This document shows, one piece after another, positions 25,599 through 36,700 of a DNA stretch of 64,000 nt. This DNA is from Candidatus Competibacteraceae bacterium (lineage in GTDB: Bacteria > Pseudomonadota > Gammaproteobacteria > Competibacterales > Competibacteraceae). The translations under genes were made by a program, and so were the position numbers. How positions within the stretch are numbered: position 1 is the stretch's first letter; every line of letters starts with the position of its first letter. Location of the stretch: the NCBI GenBank assembly GCA_016713505.1, contig JADJPA010000001.1, positions 3,198,662 through 3,262,661 on the forward strand, in the 5' to 3' direction. Under the pieces are notes generated by a model, which was given only the letters and a program-made list of their open reading frames with translations, made no database searches and had not been told where the DNA came from.

Positions 25599-27077
25599 TT
25601 AGCGGATATAGGCGTTGTCAACGATGAAGGACTCGTTGAGGTTCGCGCCGGGAGAAGTACGGTTGATGACCGAGAATCCCGTGACAGGCAAAGCACGCGC
25701 GCCATTGCGGAAGTCGAGCTGCATCCAACCGTTTTCGCCCGGCAGGCTGAGGACGTTACCCGCCAAACGGCCTGGCATGGGCGACTTCAGAACGTTGGTC
25801 GAGGTGGCGGCCGCGGCGGCGCCGAAGGTCAGCACGTTGACTTCGGCGCACAGCTCGTTGCCTTGCGGCGACGGAGCCGGAGAGAACACCGCGCCACCAG
25901 CGGCGGCAACCCTCTGCTCTTCGCGATCATAAATGGTGTAGCTCACCGGATCGCAAGACCTGCCGCCAGCAAAGGCCTGAGTGAAGGGCGCGAGGCCCGC
26001 GGGCAAACCGGTACGACCCGTCGCGCGGCCCGAGAACTCGTGAGTGGCCGTATCAGCATAGAAGCGCTTGGTGGGGAAGGTGACAACCCAGTCCGACGCA
26101 ACCGACCAGCCACCGGTCGCCGCGGAGGCAACGCGATTGGCCCACTGGTTGACGATGCTGGCCCGTTGCAGCACGAAGCTCACACCTTCCGCGCCCGTCG
26201 GTCCTGAAGCAACCGCGCCGGTGGCATCCAGAAGAACGGTGCCCGCCGTGGAGGCGGAAGCCAGCGTCGGCAAGTGGAAAGAAGCTGCAAAACCCACCTG
26301 GGCGGGCGGCAACTGCGCGGTGATCAGGCTGGGAGCGCCCGTGGAGAAATTCGCCAGGGTGGTGGCGCTGCCGCTGGCGTTCCAGCCGTTGGCCGCATTG
26401 ACCAAGCTGAAGGCGCCTTTCAGAGGATTGGCGACGTAGCCGGGGAACGCGCCTTGCAGCTGGGCGAAGGTATAGCCGTTAAGCGAGAACAAGCTTTGCA
26501 AAACGCCACAGTTGACAGGTACGCGAGCCGCCGTGTGGATGGCGCCCGCCGCCAAGCCGGAGGGCGGTGACGAACCCATCATGGTCATGGTCACATAACC
26601 TTCCCGCATCCGATCGGTGTCGGCGGGACCGCCGTCGGCCGCCTGGACGCCGCCCGGTACGTTGGTGTAAGCCAATATGCCGTTGGCGCCGCTGCCTTGG
26701 AAGGGCTGCCCGGCGGCCGGAATCTGGGGGACCGTGCAGGAGGTATCGGAGGTCGAGAAGACCGGCACATCGCCGGGACCGTTCGACACCGTGCCGTTCC
26801 AGACATCCTTCGGCGACAGGACCACGTTGAAGTCAAACACATCGCGCGAGTTGTAGCCCTCGTGGAAGCGCACTTTGACCGCCACAATCTGATCGCTGGT
26901 GTTGGTGATGTTGAACAGGGTGTTCCAGCCGGCGCGAGTGGTGTAATAGGGGAAGATCAGCGACTGCCCCAGACCGTCGGTAGCCAGATTCACCGCCTGA
27001 GCGGATGGGACCATGCTTAGGCCACCCAAGACGGTGCCCACGGCCAGCGCCATTTTCTTGATATTACATTTCATCAT
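25599..27077 (-). CDS. Secreted protein of unknown function
   Basis: 492 residues with a signal peptide (MMKCNIKKMALAVGTVLGG... to SAQA) and a strong AGGAGCG ribosome-binding site. The mature start, VNLATDGLGQSLIFPYYTT, followed by WNTLFNITNTSDQIVAVKVRFHEGYNSRD (cited in parts), is a pattern I recognise from uncharacterised gammaproteobacterial exported proteins. The sequence is rich in Ala, Gly, Ser and Thr, with few Cys, and looks beta-rich. No C-terminal sorting or anchoring motif is seen. It has its own terminator, so it is likely a monocistronic, well-expressed surface or extracellular protein. Confidence 0.7.
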   Translation of the reverse strand: MMKCNIKKMALAVGTVLGGLSMVPSAQAVNLATDGLGQSLIFPYYTTRAGWNTLFNITNTSDQIVAVKVRFHEGYNSRDVFDFNVVLSPKDVWNGTVSNGPGDVPVFSTSDTSCTVPQIPAAGQPFQGSGANGILAYTNVPGGVQAADGGPADTDRMREGYVTMTMMGSSPPSGLAAGAIHTAARVPVNCGVLQSLFSLNGYTFAQLQGAFPGYVANPLKGAFSLVNAANGWNASGSATTLANFSTGAPSLITAQLPPAQVGFAASFHLPTLASASTAGTVLLDATGAVASGPTGAEGVSFVLQRASIVNQWANRVASAATGGWSVASDWVVTFPTKRFYADTATHEFSGRATGRTGLPAGLAPFTQAFAGGRSCDPVSYTIYDREEQRVAAAGGAVFSPAPSPQGNELCAEVNVLTFGAAAAATSTNVLKSPMPGRLAGNVLSLPGENGWMQLDFRNGARALPVTGFSVINRTSPGANLNESFIVDNAYIR

Positions 27078-27165
27078 CTTGAACGCTCCTTAGAGGATTC
27101 CAACAGAGATTAGGAAACAATCGGCTAACAGCTCATCACATTTAAGCGAAATCACCAACGCCCGA

Positions 27166-27630
27166 TCATGTTTTGTCTTTAACCACGTACCACCACTGCC
27201 CGTCAACCCGCACCCAAGGTTCCTGAGTGTAGGTCTTCATTTCGATGGCATTCTCAGCTTGCGGCTGATGATACACGAAATGAATATTGATGCCGACCAC
27301 GGCGGCGTCATCACTCTTGAAATCGACATCCACCACTTCAATGCGTCGCCAATCAACCCTGCCGACTGTGAATTGCCGATTGAAGGCCTCGAGCGAGAAC
27401 AGGTTGCGGTACGCGGGTGAAGTCAAGGAGTACGCGGAGGCGAAATCCTTACGAATCAAGGCATCCCACTTAGCAGTAACCCGTTGTTCCAACGCTGCTC
27501 GCCGCTTTTCGACGCTATCCGGTCCCGGATCGGCTGGAACTGGAATCGCAGCGGGAGCAGCCGCAACATCCGTGTCGGCCGCTACAGGAAAAGCTAATAA
27601 AATCATAATCAGGCAGCATAAAGGATGCAC
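27166..27630 (-). CDS. Hypothetical exported protein, NTF2-like
   Basis: 154 residues with a short signal peptide (MHPLCCLIMILLAFPVAA). The mature part has an Ala/Pro-rich linker then a compact domain: WDALIRKDFASAYSLTSPAYR, VDWRRIEVVDVDF, YTQEPWVRVDGQWWYVVKD. That helix-then-curved-sheet pattern with a final Trp-rich strand resembles SnoaL/NTF2-like periplasmic domains. Function unknown. It lies 88 bases upstream of, and in the same direction as, the secreted-protein gene at 25599-27077, which has its own ribosome-binding site. Confidence 0.6.
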   Translation of the reverse strand: MHPLCCLIMILLAFPVAADTDVAAAPAAIPVPADPGPDSVEKRRAALEQRVTAKWDALIRKDFASAYSLTSPAYRNLFSLEAFNRQFTVGRVDWRRIEVVDVDFKSDDAAVVGINIHFVYHQPQAENAIEMKTYTQEPWVRVDGQWWYVVKDKT

Positions 27631-27939
27631 TACATACTCTACCCATGCGGAACCTTAAGAACCAATCTACAACAATCTTTTCAATTTTACAACTCTTTTC
27701 AATTTTACAACAAACCAGTTGTCCTATTGTGCTGCTAGCCCCGGCAAGGGACGCTATAGCTTCCGAAAAACGCTGCTGCTTAAGCCCGGTGCCTTGCAAG
27801 GACGGAGGAAGCATAGTGGTTCCGCGCCATGATTCCTATAAATTAGTGCCGGTAAGATCGGCCGCTTTTCTGTTCTGGCGGCGCAATGGCCACGATCGTA
27901 TGCTTGCTTGTCAGGCTTGATGGTACGTCCGCTCATAAG
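27631..27939. other. Intergenic region with an 18-bp tandem duplication
   Basis: About 310 bases without a credible gene; a 91-residue plus-strand frame here has no ribosome-binding site or family features. The 18-bp unit TCTTTTCAATTTTACAAC occurs twice head to tail at 27676-27693 and 27694-27711, directly upstream of the exported NTF2-like gene, so it may duplicate a promoter element or a regulator site. Confidence 0.45.
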
Positions 27940-29425
27940 TTACGGCGGCTGGGCAGTTAGCGTTTTTCTTAACAAGCGGTAATTTGGGAAGTCGAAACGC
28001 GGATCGGGTTCAAACCGGCCTGCCGCCAGAGCGTTTACCGCCCCAACCTCGTGCGGCCAAGCTGGGTCGTGAATGAGGATCAAATCCGGTGAATAATGCT
28101 TGAGCCACTCTGCAAATTTGCGCTCGCCGATAAATCGTGCGTTGAGCGGATTGACCAACCCCAAGATATCAATAATAGGTCGGTTGGAATACCAGCCGAT
28201 AATACCGATCTCAACCATCGCTATTTGCGTGGTTTGCTCGGTATTCTGGCTAAGCCAGATGCCAATGTCTTTGTAGGGTTTGAAAGGCTCCCGCGCCCGC
28301 GCCGATATGCCGCTCGCCCAGTAGATCAGAATGGGCGCGAGTAATAGGAGCGGTAAATAGCTTAACCAACGGGGCGCATGAAAAATCGCGACCAGACTAG
28401 TGCCGGTTAAAAACAATCCTTCTGTGCAATAGATCATCATAAAAATGAAGTAAGGCGCATAATACCAGTGATAATTGGGTATGTTTAGCAAGAGGTAAAA
28501 GCAGGAGTAGCTAATCAGAAAAGCAAGTACGATAAAATGGGTTTCTCGATTTTCTGGTAGTCTGATGCTGCTTGAAAACCCTAGCGCCGCCAACGTCAAA
28601 ACAGTAAAGAGATAAAAGTGATTGGCGCCAAAGATCAAGCGAGAGAGATAGCCGAAATCCAAAAAGAGCCAACCATCACCCCAGAGCCCTGACTGGCCCT
28701 GCCCTAGCTTGGCGCTGCCGGTAGCCGGTAGGAAGGCTCCATAGTACCACTTATTGAACAGTAGATTCACCGCGATGAAAATGAGTGGGATGATAAAGTA
28801 ACGGTAGTCAGGAAGGCGGCGATATTTAATGAGGTAACCACCTAAAAAAGTGGCTATCAGGAAAATTCCTTCGGCGCGGGTCAAGATCAGCAATCCTGAA
28901 AAAAGGCCAAGCCAAAAAAATTTTTCAATCTGGTAACAGTAGAGACTTAAGCCTATAAGTAGTATGAAAAGCGGAGTTTCCATGCCGTAGGTCAAGAAGA
29001 AATAAGGAAAAGTTCCCGCCAGGATGATGAATAGACACTTTGCCGCTAGCGGCCTTTTAGCGAAAAAAAGTTTCCGATAATACAAGCAACGCTGAAGCAT
29101 GAAGCAGCGCCGCCAATAAAATAGTGGCAACTTGTAAATCAGAGATTAAAACACCTGCCAAAATGAGCAGGTATGAATAGAGTGAAGAAGTTAGACCGTT
29201 AAAATAAACCCCTTCATTGTAAACTAGTCCTTCTCCATTCAAAAAATTCCTGACGTATCGAAGATAGATCAGGGCATCATCTAGCTGATAATGGCGGTTG
29301 ACCCAGGCCAAATACAATAATGGTAGGCAACAGCAGAGAGAGATAAAAAAGTACGATTTATTATTTTCTGTCTTGCTGGGCAAAGACAGACTGGAAAAAG
29401 GGTCGGAGATCCCGGAGCCGCGCAC
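27940..29425 (-). CDS. GT-C-like polytopic glycosyltransferase, one frameshift
   Basis: About 490 residues when two frames are joined. The first frame (from about 29425) carries the GT-C loop motif YQLDDALIYLRYVRNFLNGE with GLVYNEG and GLTSSLYSYLL. It ends LVLSETFFR; the second frame continues AKRPLAAKCLFIILAG. Removing one T from the T7 run (A7 at 29063-29069 on the plus strand) joins them. About ten membrane helices and a soluble C-terminal part (PIIDILGLVNP, LILIHDP) follow, as in membrane mannosyl- or arabinosyl-transferase-like proteins. It likely uses a lipid-linked sugar in surface glycan assembly. The start codon is uncertain (GTG 29425 assumed). Confidence 0.72.
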
Positions 29426-29453
29426 GGTTGTGGTGTTGGAGATAAAATTAAAA

Positions 29454-30737
29454 TTAGCCGTTCAGTTGGCAAGTCCAGGTCGGGGCGTAGAGGGTATGAT
29501 GCAAGCCACCCACCAGCAACGGCACGCAGAGCAACAAGACGCTCCGACGCCAGCCCGCGGGCAATCCCTGCCATCCCAAGACCGCAATGGGGGCGGCGTA
29601 CCACGTCCAATAAGTGATGATTCGCAGCGTCCAGTTATGGTCCCGCAGCCACGGCGTCAGCAGCAAGAACAGAGTCCCCAGCGCCATCAGAATCAAGCAA
29701 GCTTCCATAAAAAAATCCATGTTCGAAACCGGCTTTTGGATCAGCCGCCAAAAACCGGTGAGAAACAACACGGCCAGTAAAATATTCCCACCTTGATACC
29801 AGATGAGCTGAAATGGATTGACCGTTCGATAGATGGGACCGAGCCAAGCGTATTGCCAGAACAGAGCCAGCCCGACCAGCCCCGCCGTCAGCCAAGGTAA
29901 CAACGGTAACGCCAGGCCAGCGCGAAGCCCGCCGACCAAGCGTTGGCCGATCTGGTAGGCGCGCAAGCCATGCAACGACAGCAGTATTCCCGCCGCGGCC
30001 AGCATCATCTGGCCAAAGAAAACGAAAGCGTGCGCGCCAAGGATGTGATTGCTACGGATGTCCAGCCAAACCAGGGGATACCACAGTCCGCCCAGCGCCA
30101 GACAAAGCGTCAGCCCCAGCAACAAAGCGGCCAGCGCACCGTAATCCGAATGGTTTTGGATGAACCGGCGCGCCCAGAAACCGAAGACCAGCACGGTCAG
30201 CACCACGAAGCTCAAAATGTGATAGCCGAAACAGAGCACCCAAACCAGGAAAAAAGCCGGACCACACGTACCGCGTTCGCGTAAATCACGATACGCCAGC
30301 CCAGCGCCGGCCGCCGCCAGCAACATGCCGAGCTGCTGCGGGCGGCCTTCCAGCCAAGGGCCGAGAAAATAACTGCCGGCGAACAGAAACGCCAAGCACC
30401 ACCAAGCCGAACGGATATCGTTCAGGCTGGCGCGATAAAACAGCCACAAACCCAGCGGCAACACGAACGCGCTGTTCAAGGAAGCAACGGCGGCCACGAG
30501 CGGTCGGGTGGCCAGTCCGGTCCAGTCTCGCAGCTCGAAAATCAGCCCGGCATAGCCCGGTCCTGAGATCGGCCACGATCCCCCGCCATCCAGCCAGTCG
30601 AAGATTTTCAGGTAATTCTGTTCGTCGGTTCCGCAGATCGGATAACCCAAAACGCAACGCGCATAAACCGTCAGCGCCGCCGTCAGTGCCAGGAGCGCGA
30701 GCAGCAGGGGGATCGAGCGTTGAGTGTGCTGGTTCAA
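29454..30737 (-). CDS. Polytopic membrane protein of the polysaccharide locus
   Basis: 427 residues with about 11 hydrophobic segments. The first loop contains YPICGTDEQNYLKIFDWLDGG, an acidic pair in the place where GT-C enzymes carry their catalytic Asp/Glu, so it may be a distant GT-C transferase; otherwise it is a membrane protein of unknown role. Its start overlaps the end of the GT2 gene at 30734 by four bases, so it belongs to the same operon. Confidence 0.62.
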   Translation of the reverse strand: MNQHTQRSIPLLLALLALTAALTVYARCVLGYPICGTDEQNYLKIFDWLDGGGSWPISGPGYAGLIFELRDWTGLATRPLVAAVASLNSAFVLPLGLWLFYRASLNDIRSAWWCLAFLFAGSYFLGPWLEGRPQQLGMLLAAAGAGLAYRDLRERGTCGPAFFLVWVLCFGYHILSFVVLTVLVFGFWARRFIQNHSDYGALAALLLGLTLCLALGGLWYPLVWLDIRSNHILGAHAFVFFGQMMLAAAGILLSLHGLRAYQIGQRLVGGLRAGLALPLLPWLTAGLVGLALFWQYAWLGPIYRTVNPFQLIWYQGGNILLAVLFLTGFWRLIQKPVSNMDFFMEACLILMALGTLFLLLTPWLRDHNWTLRIITYWTWYAAPIAVLGWQGLPAGWRRSVLLLCVPLLVGGLHHTLYAPTWTCQLNG

Positions 30738-31729
30738 TACAAATCTCGCAGCGCACCCAGCGCATAGCCGCGCTCGTAAAACAGCCGGCTGATCCGCTGG
30801 CGGATCTCGCGCGGGGGAATCTGTCGTTGCTGCTGGATGGGCCGGCGTTTGCGGCGCATTCCTGGAATGCCGCGCACGAAGTCGCGGTACAGCCGAGCCA
30901 CCACGCCGAGCTTACCCTTAACGGTGTAACGCAGCAGGATGGCGACGTGCAATACAACCATCCAGAATAGATTGCCGAGCAGAAAGCGGGCCGGGATGTC
31001 TTTGACCAGCACGAACAGCGAATTGCGAATGCCGTGATAGAGCACGAAATCGCTGTTGGGGCCGCCGCTGGAAATCGAGCCCTTGTGATAGACCAAGGCA
31101 TCCTCGGCGTAAGCCGCCCGATAGCCCAGCAAGACCGCCCGCCACGCCAAGTCGGTATCTTCGGCGTAACAGAAAAAGTGTTCGTCGAAGTACTCGCCGG
31201 TCGCCTGATGGATGGCGCGCAATAGCTCGGCTGTATACAGCGCGCAGTTGCCGCTAGGCCCGAGCAAGGGATCATCCGGGGATTTTCGATTGGATGCCAG
31301 CCCGCATTTATAGAAAGTGATGCCCAGATTGTCGATCTGGCTGCGATCCGCGTACTTCATGACCCGCGCCGCGACCATGGCGACTTGCTGGGACGGATCG
31401 AGCCGCGCCAGCATGTGTTCCAGAAAGTCGGACTCGACCACCGCATCGTTGTTGACCAGCAAAAAGAATTCGTAGCGATGGCTGGGAACCCATTGTTCGA
31501 ACAAACGGTTGTGCGCGCCAGTAAATCCTAAATTTTGGGGAAATGCCGTGAAGTGGATGCGCTCGGGATGGCGGGCGACATAGTCGCGTAGCTGAGCGAC
31601 ATCGGCGGCGCTGGAACCGTTGTCCACCAAGAAAATATCGAAGGCGGGCGCGGCCACCCGCAACAGCGAGTCCAGACACTCCACGGTGTCGGCGGCGCGC
31701 CGGTAGTTGACGACGATGACCGCGATCAT
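30734..31729 (-). CDS. GT2 glycosyltransferase (rhamnosyltransferase-like)
   Basis: 331 residues from ATG 31729, which overlaps the previous stop (ATGA); the longer open frame to 31840 is rejected. Begins MIAVIVVNYRRAADTVECLDSL, with IFLVDNGSS, FPQNLGFTGAHN, LLVNNDAVVE (DxD equivalent) and FCYAEDTDLAWR, the pattern of WbbL-like GT2 enzymes. A membrane-associating segment (LLGNLFWMVVLHVAILLRY) and a basic C-terminal tail follow. It should add a deoxyhexose or similar sugar to a growing chain at the cytoplasmic face. Confidence 0.85.
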   Translation of the reverse strand: MIAVIVVNYRRAADTVECLDSLLRVAAPAFDIFLVDNGSSAADVAQLRDYVARHPERIHFTAFPQNLGFTGAHNRLFEQWVPSHRYEFFLLVNNDAVVESDFLEHMLARLDPSQQVAMVAARVMKYADRSQIDNLGITFYKCGLASNRKSPDDPLLGPSGNCALYTAELLRAIHQATGEYFDEHFFCYAEDTDLAWRAVLLGYRAAYAEDALVYHKGSISSGGPNSDFVLYHGIRNSLFVLVKDIPARFLLGNLFWMVVLHVAILLRYTVKGKLGVVARLYRDFVRGIPGMRRKRRPIQQQRQIPPREIRQRISRLFYERGYALGALRDLY

Positions 31730-33744
31730 GCGGTGGCTCCAGCGGTCAGGCGTTGTTCGATCCAAGCCAGCGTGTCGCGCGCTTCCCGGCGGTGACAGTA
31801 GCGGGCGGCCGTAGTGAAGCCTTGGGCAGTCAAGCGGCAACGGAGCGGAGCATCGTCCAGCAGGCGCAGGATGGCGGCGGCCATAGCCTCGGCGTGGCCG
31901 GGCGGCGTCAACAGGGCATTATCCTCATGGCGGGCATATTCCAGCACGCCGCCGAGATCGGTCAGCACGCAGGCCGCGCCGCAGGCCATCGCCTCCAGCG
32001 CGCAGCGCCCGAAACCCTGAAATTCCGAACCGTCCAGAAAGATATCGGCCCCGGAATAGAGTTCGGCCAACCGGTCCTGGCGGATGACCAAGCCTTCGTT
32101 GCGGAAGGGGAAAGGAATGCGCCAGCGGTCGAGGAAGCGGTCCCCGAACAGCACGATTTCCACCTCGGGTCGAGCCTGCTTGACCGCCGCCAGCGCGGCG
32201 ATGGTCGCCGGAAACCCCCGGCGCGGGGTGCCGGGTCGGGCCATGGCCAGCACCACCGGTTGCGGGCCGCGCGCGGTCGGGCGCGGATAGAATTGGCCCA
32301 AATCCATCCCTAAGGGAATCTTGTGGCTGTCGTGGCCGTCCTCCGCCAGCCGGCCGCGCAACCAATCCGACATGACGATCCGGTGGGGCAGCAACCGGTA
32401 GCCGGCTTTCACCCGTTCCCGTTGCGCTGCGGCCGTATCGGGAAAAAACCAGGGCTCGTAATCCTGAATCAGATAGCCGGCGGCGCGGGTCCGCCCGGTT
32501 TGCAGCAGCCGGTGAACCCAGTCCACCGTGTTCCAGTGGGTGGCGAACACCAAGTCGCTATCGGGGCATTCGGCGAGCAAGGCGCGGGCGTTGCGATAGA
32601 TCAACGGCCGGGTGTAGAGCGGGCGCCAGTCGTGGATCAGCGGATCTTCGTACAGCGCCGCCACCCGCGCTTCGACGCCGAGCCGGATCAGTTCGTTGAC
32701 CAGTTGCAGCACCGACAGCACGCCGCCGGCCACCACCAGCCGATCCAGCACATAAGTCACGCGCAGCCGTCCGGGCGGCGTCAAGCGCTGCGCCAGCGCC
32801 CGGCGCGGGCAAGGCCGGCGCGCGGCCACCACCCGCAACGTATGGCGGACGCTCAGGCGGGCTAGTTTTTGCAGCGAGCGTCGGCCGCGCCATTCCGCCA
32901 GCAGTTCGCGGGCGCCTTGCCAGACCGCCGAAGTCGGCTCCCAGCGCGAGGGTAGGGCGAACAAGCGGCGCACCGGTCGCAGCGGGTCGGCGCGGCGGAA
33001 GGCGCGGAATTGCCGTCGGTAGTCCTGACCCCAACGGCGGTCGAACAGCCGTCGGTTGTGCAGGTAGCGGGCGTGACCGTCGCTGAACGAGCCACCACCG
33101 CGATGGTAAACGTAGACATCTTCCGCCACCACGGTGCGAAAGCCGGCGGCGATCAGCCGCATGCATAGATCGGACTCCTCGCAATAGCCGTGTCCGTAAC
33201 AAGGATCAAATAATCCCACTTGTTTCAAGGCGCTGCGGCGCAGCAACAGGCAAAAGCCGACCCCGGTGACTACATCGTGACAGCGGCCTTGGCGCTGGCT
33301 CGCCAGATACTCGTTCATCGCCAGATAGCTGGCGCCGGGCGCCATCGGCAAGTCGATGTTGTCGGCGCGGTTGCTGAGCGGGTTGACCGCCGCCAGACGA
33401 AGATCGCCTTCGGCGCAGGCCAGCAAGCGCTCCAGCCAGCCCGGACTGACCAGCACATCGCTGTTCAGCAGCACCACATAAGCGGAATCGCCCTGAGCCA
33501 TGGCCTGATTGCAGGTGGCCAGAAAGCCGAGGTTCTCATCCTGCCGCCGCAGCGTGATCCATTGAGGTTCGGCGGCGGCGCGCTCGCGCAGCCAAGCGGC
33601 GGTGACCGGATCGCTGGCATCGTCCACGATCGAAAGCCGGCTGGCGCGGCGCGATGTATGGGCCAGCACCGCGTCTAGGCCATCACGTAACAGGCTCAGG
33701 CCGTTATGAACCGGTAGGATGATCTCGGTCATCGGCATTTGCAT
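31726..33744 (-). CDS. Two-domain glycosyltransferase, GT2 + GT4
   Basis: 672 residues. N-terminal GT2 (about 1-245): TEIILPVHNGLSLLRDGLDA, IVDDASD, LGFLATCNQ, VLLNSDVLV, GYCEESDLCMRLI. C-terminal GT4 (about 325-670): RVTYVLDRLVVAGGVLSVLQL, MARPGTPRRGFPATI and GSEFQGFGRCALEAMACG, the Glu-containing donor motif. One chain therefore holds two transferases of different fold, probably adding two successive sugars. It abuts the 1025-residue gene upstream (end 33744, start 33745) and overlaps the GT2 gene downstream. Confidence 0.85.
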   Translation of the reverse strand: MQMPMTEIILPVHNGLSLLRDGLDAVLAHTSRRASRLSIVDDASDPVTAAWLRERAAAEPQWITLRRQDENLGFLATCNQAMAQGDSAYVVLLNSDVLVSPGWLERLLACAEGDLRLAAVNPLSNRADNIDLPMAPGASYLAMNEYLASQRQGRCHDVVTGVGFCLLLRRSALKQVGLFDPCYGHGYCEESDLCMRLIAAGFRTVVAEDVYVYHRGGGSFSDGHARYLHNRRLFDRRWGQDYRRQFRAFRRADPLRPVRRLFALPSRWEPTSAVWQGARELLAEWRGRRSLQKLARLSVRHTLRVVAARRPCPRRALAQRLTPPGRLRVTYVLDRLVVAGGVLSVLQLVNELIRLGVEARVAALYEDPLIHDWRPLYTRPLIYRNARALLAECPDSDLVFATHWNTVDWVHRLLQTGRTRAAGYLIQDYEPWFFPDTAAAQRERVKAGYRLLPHRIVMSDWLRGRLAEDGHDSHKIPLGMDLGQFYPRPTARGPQPVVLAMARPGTPRRGFPATIAALAAVKQARPEVEIVLFGDRFLDRWRIPFPFRNEGLVIRQDRLAELYSGADIFLDGSEFQGFGRCALEAMACGAACVLTDLGGVLEYARHEDNALLTPPGHAEAMAAAILRLLDDAPLRCRLTAQGFTTAARYCHRREARDTLAWIEQRLTAGATA

Positions 33745-36700
33745 TTACAGCATTCCGAAGTCTTCGCGGTCCAGCGGAAGATTGATGTTGTAGTACGGGT
33801 CGCCATCGCGCAGGATGGTGGCGTGCCGTTTGCGCATGTAGGCGATCTCCTTGGCAAAGCGCTGTTTTTTCTGAGGGGTGTCCTCATAGCCCCGAGTTTT
33901 CGACTCATGATGGTACAGTTCGCAATAAGGAGTAAAAACGTTGAGGTAGCCTTTCTCACGCAAGCGCAGGCAGAAATCCACATCGTTGAAAGCGATTGGC
34001 AAATTCGCCTCATCCATGCCGCCGATCAGTTCATAAAGCGACTTTTTGACCATCAAACACGCCGCCGTTACGGCGCTGAAATTTTGAATTAAATTCAGCC
34101 GATGAAAATAGCCCGTATCACCGCGTTGGTAATATTTATGGGCGTGTCCGGCAATGCCGCCCAAGCCAATGATAACGCCACCATGTTGGACGGTATCGTC
34201 GGGGTAATAGAGTTTGGCCCCCACGGCGCCAACGTCCGGGCGTTGCGAATGCTCTAATAAAGCTTCCAGCCAATCCGGCGTAATGACGACGATATCGTTA
34301 TTGAGCAATATTAAATGCTCGCCGGTGGCCTGTTTGACAGCGAAATTGTTGATAGCGGGAAAGTTAAAGGGGATATCATGGGACAGAAAGCGAATCCGCG
34401 CGTCCTGATTTTTGTAAGCGTCCATCAGTGAAAAGGTTTCCGCCTCGCTACTATTGTTAGAGACGCCAATAATTTCAAAATTAGGATAGGTGGTTTTAAG
34501 CAATATCGAGTCAAGGCATTGCTTTAATAAATCGGGCTTATCCTTGAAGGGGATGATAATGCTGATCTTGGGGCTTTTTAGCAGTTTGCGTTGGACGCGA
34601 TAATTACCGGGAATATGCCCCAGCGCAACCGTGCCTTCGATGTTACGGCGTTTGAGCGTATCGGCAATGGCCAGCCGGCCTGCTTCCCAGGCGTAATGCT
34701 TGTTATTGAATTTTGCGGCCGTGGAGCCCGATATTTTGCGCCAGTGATAAAGAATTCGCGGGATATGGAAAACCCGGTCGGTGTGATCGAGCGCTCGAAG
34801 CAATAGATCGTAGTCTTGAGCGCCCTCGAAGCCGGTGCGAAAGTGGCCGATTTTTTCAAGTAAGCTTTTACGATAAACGCTGAGATGGCAAATATAATTG
34901 ATTGAAAAAATCAGATCGGGAGAATAATCGGGCTTGAAGTGCGTTTCAATATAGTAACCTTCCAAAGTAAGTTTGTCTTCGTCTGAATAGATGAGATCAG
35001 GATCACTTTTATTGATAATTTTGACGATCTCATAAAATGCGTCAGGAGTTATTTCATCATCATGATCTAAAAAGGTAAGGTATTCACCGGTCGCGAGAGA
35101 CAGTGCAGCATTGGAAGCTAGCGCGATTCCTTGGTTCTCGGTTAGGATTTTTAGCTGGATCGCGGGATGGTCAAGGCTCTTGAGATAGTCGAGCGTTTCC
35201 TGGCGGGATGAATGGTCATCGACAATGCACAATTGCCAATGAGGATAAATTTGATGCCGAACGGAATTGATCGCGGCTTTCAGCCATTTTAGCTCGACGT
35301 TATAGACCGGCATGATGACTGAAATGACGGGCTTTCTTTGCCATTTTTCGATTTCCAGCTTGCATTGAATCCTATCGTCTTCATTATAAATTTTAAGCGG
35401 AAGGCTTGAGTTGGATGTACTGTAAGGGCGCGTGCCTCCCAGGATTTCGTTGCGCCCGAGAAGCTGGTAGTGCTCTAAGCCGTTCCTGAATTGGCCGCGC
35501 TCCACCGCGTCTTTTACATCTGGATATCGATTCAAGTAATCTTCTTCGTTAAAATTCAAATATTCTTCTTCATGCTCTTCCTTAAAATTTAAACTCTCAA
35601 GGGAATTGTTATAATTAAAAGTATTTTTAATATCCGCTAGAATGATAATCGAGCGATGAGTGTCTTTAGAGATGAACGGATTTTTGTTGCGCCAAATCTG
35701 GTAGGATTTAATAATTCTCTTGATATGATCTTGCACCATGGGGCTTCTTTGAAGCACCCCGATTTTTCGACCCGCTTCGGCGATCAGATAGCCCAGTTTC
35801 CAAGTCATTGAATCGAAGGCGAGCTGAGTATCATGATGCAAGCTTTCAAAAAGACGTATCATGGTATTGACGTCCGATACATACTTTTTGATTAAACTGT
35901 CGTTATTGGTATTATTTAATTCCGCATTGAGTTCCAGCTGGTTTATTTTCTTCTCATGTTCAGTTGCTTTGACATTGAGATGGTGTATTTCAGTGCGCAG
36001 TTTGCCAAGATCGGTAAAGAGTTGCTCATAATCTTTCAGTGCGGCCATACCAACATCAAGGTTGTTGAAGGCATAGTGCCATTCCATTTTTTCAGCGTTG
36101 AGTATATTCCATAGCCTTGTTTGTCCGAGCGTCAGAAAGTCGCTGCTGTTATCTTTAGCGATTTTATAATGTTGTAATTCGTTGTTGAGAAATTCCGCTG
36201 TTTTATGCTTGTTGGGCAGCTGAAGAGAAGGCGCTCCATGAGCGCTAAGCGCCTTATAAAGCTCTTCAACCGCTTCGTTAGGCTTTTCCATAAGCCGTTC
36301 GTAGCTCACTGTCAGCCTCGGCAATCCGTTTGAAGCCAAGATAGCGCGGGTATTATAGTGCTCCCAAAGCGCGATTCCGAAGTGGAGGGGGAGTCCATCT
36401 CGTTTCTTCAGGGATTGGGCGACCGCCATGGGATGACGGGCCACATGAATGCATAACGGGAATTGCAGCAGAGGAAGCCAGAGTTGAAAAAGTAGACAGA
36501 GCCTTGGGTCTTTTATAATCCAAGGACTATGCCCGTTCATTTCGACGATGATTTTACTGGCGCGCTGCCTGAACTCGTCAAGAACGGTCGGATCAATGTT
36601 AGTGGGGTCGATTTTTGAAACGTTACGCCAATTGGCGTCGGATTTTTTCAGGACAAACTCGTTGAGCTGCTGAATGTCGACACGTTCCCAATAACCTTTA

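Noticed and set aside
27735..27815. Possible cyclic-di-GMP (GEMM) riboswitch: GGGACGC followed by AGCTTCCG and AAGCCCGG
   Set aside because: Only short fragments resemble the consensus, the required GGCAAACC and GNAA loop are missing, and no plus-strand gene follows.
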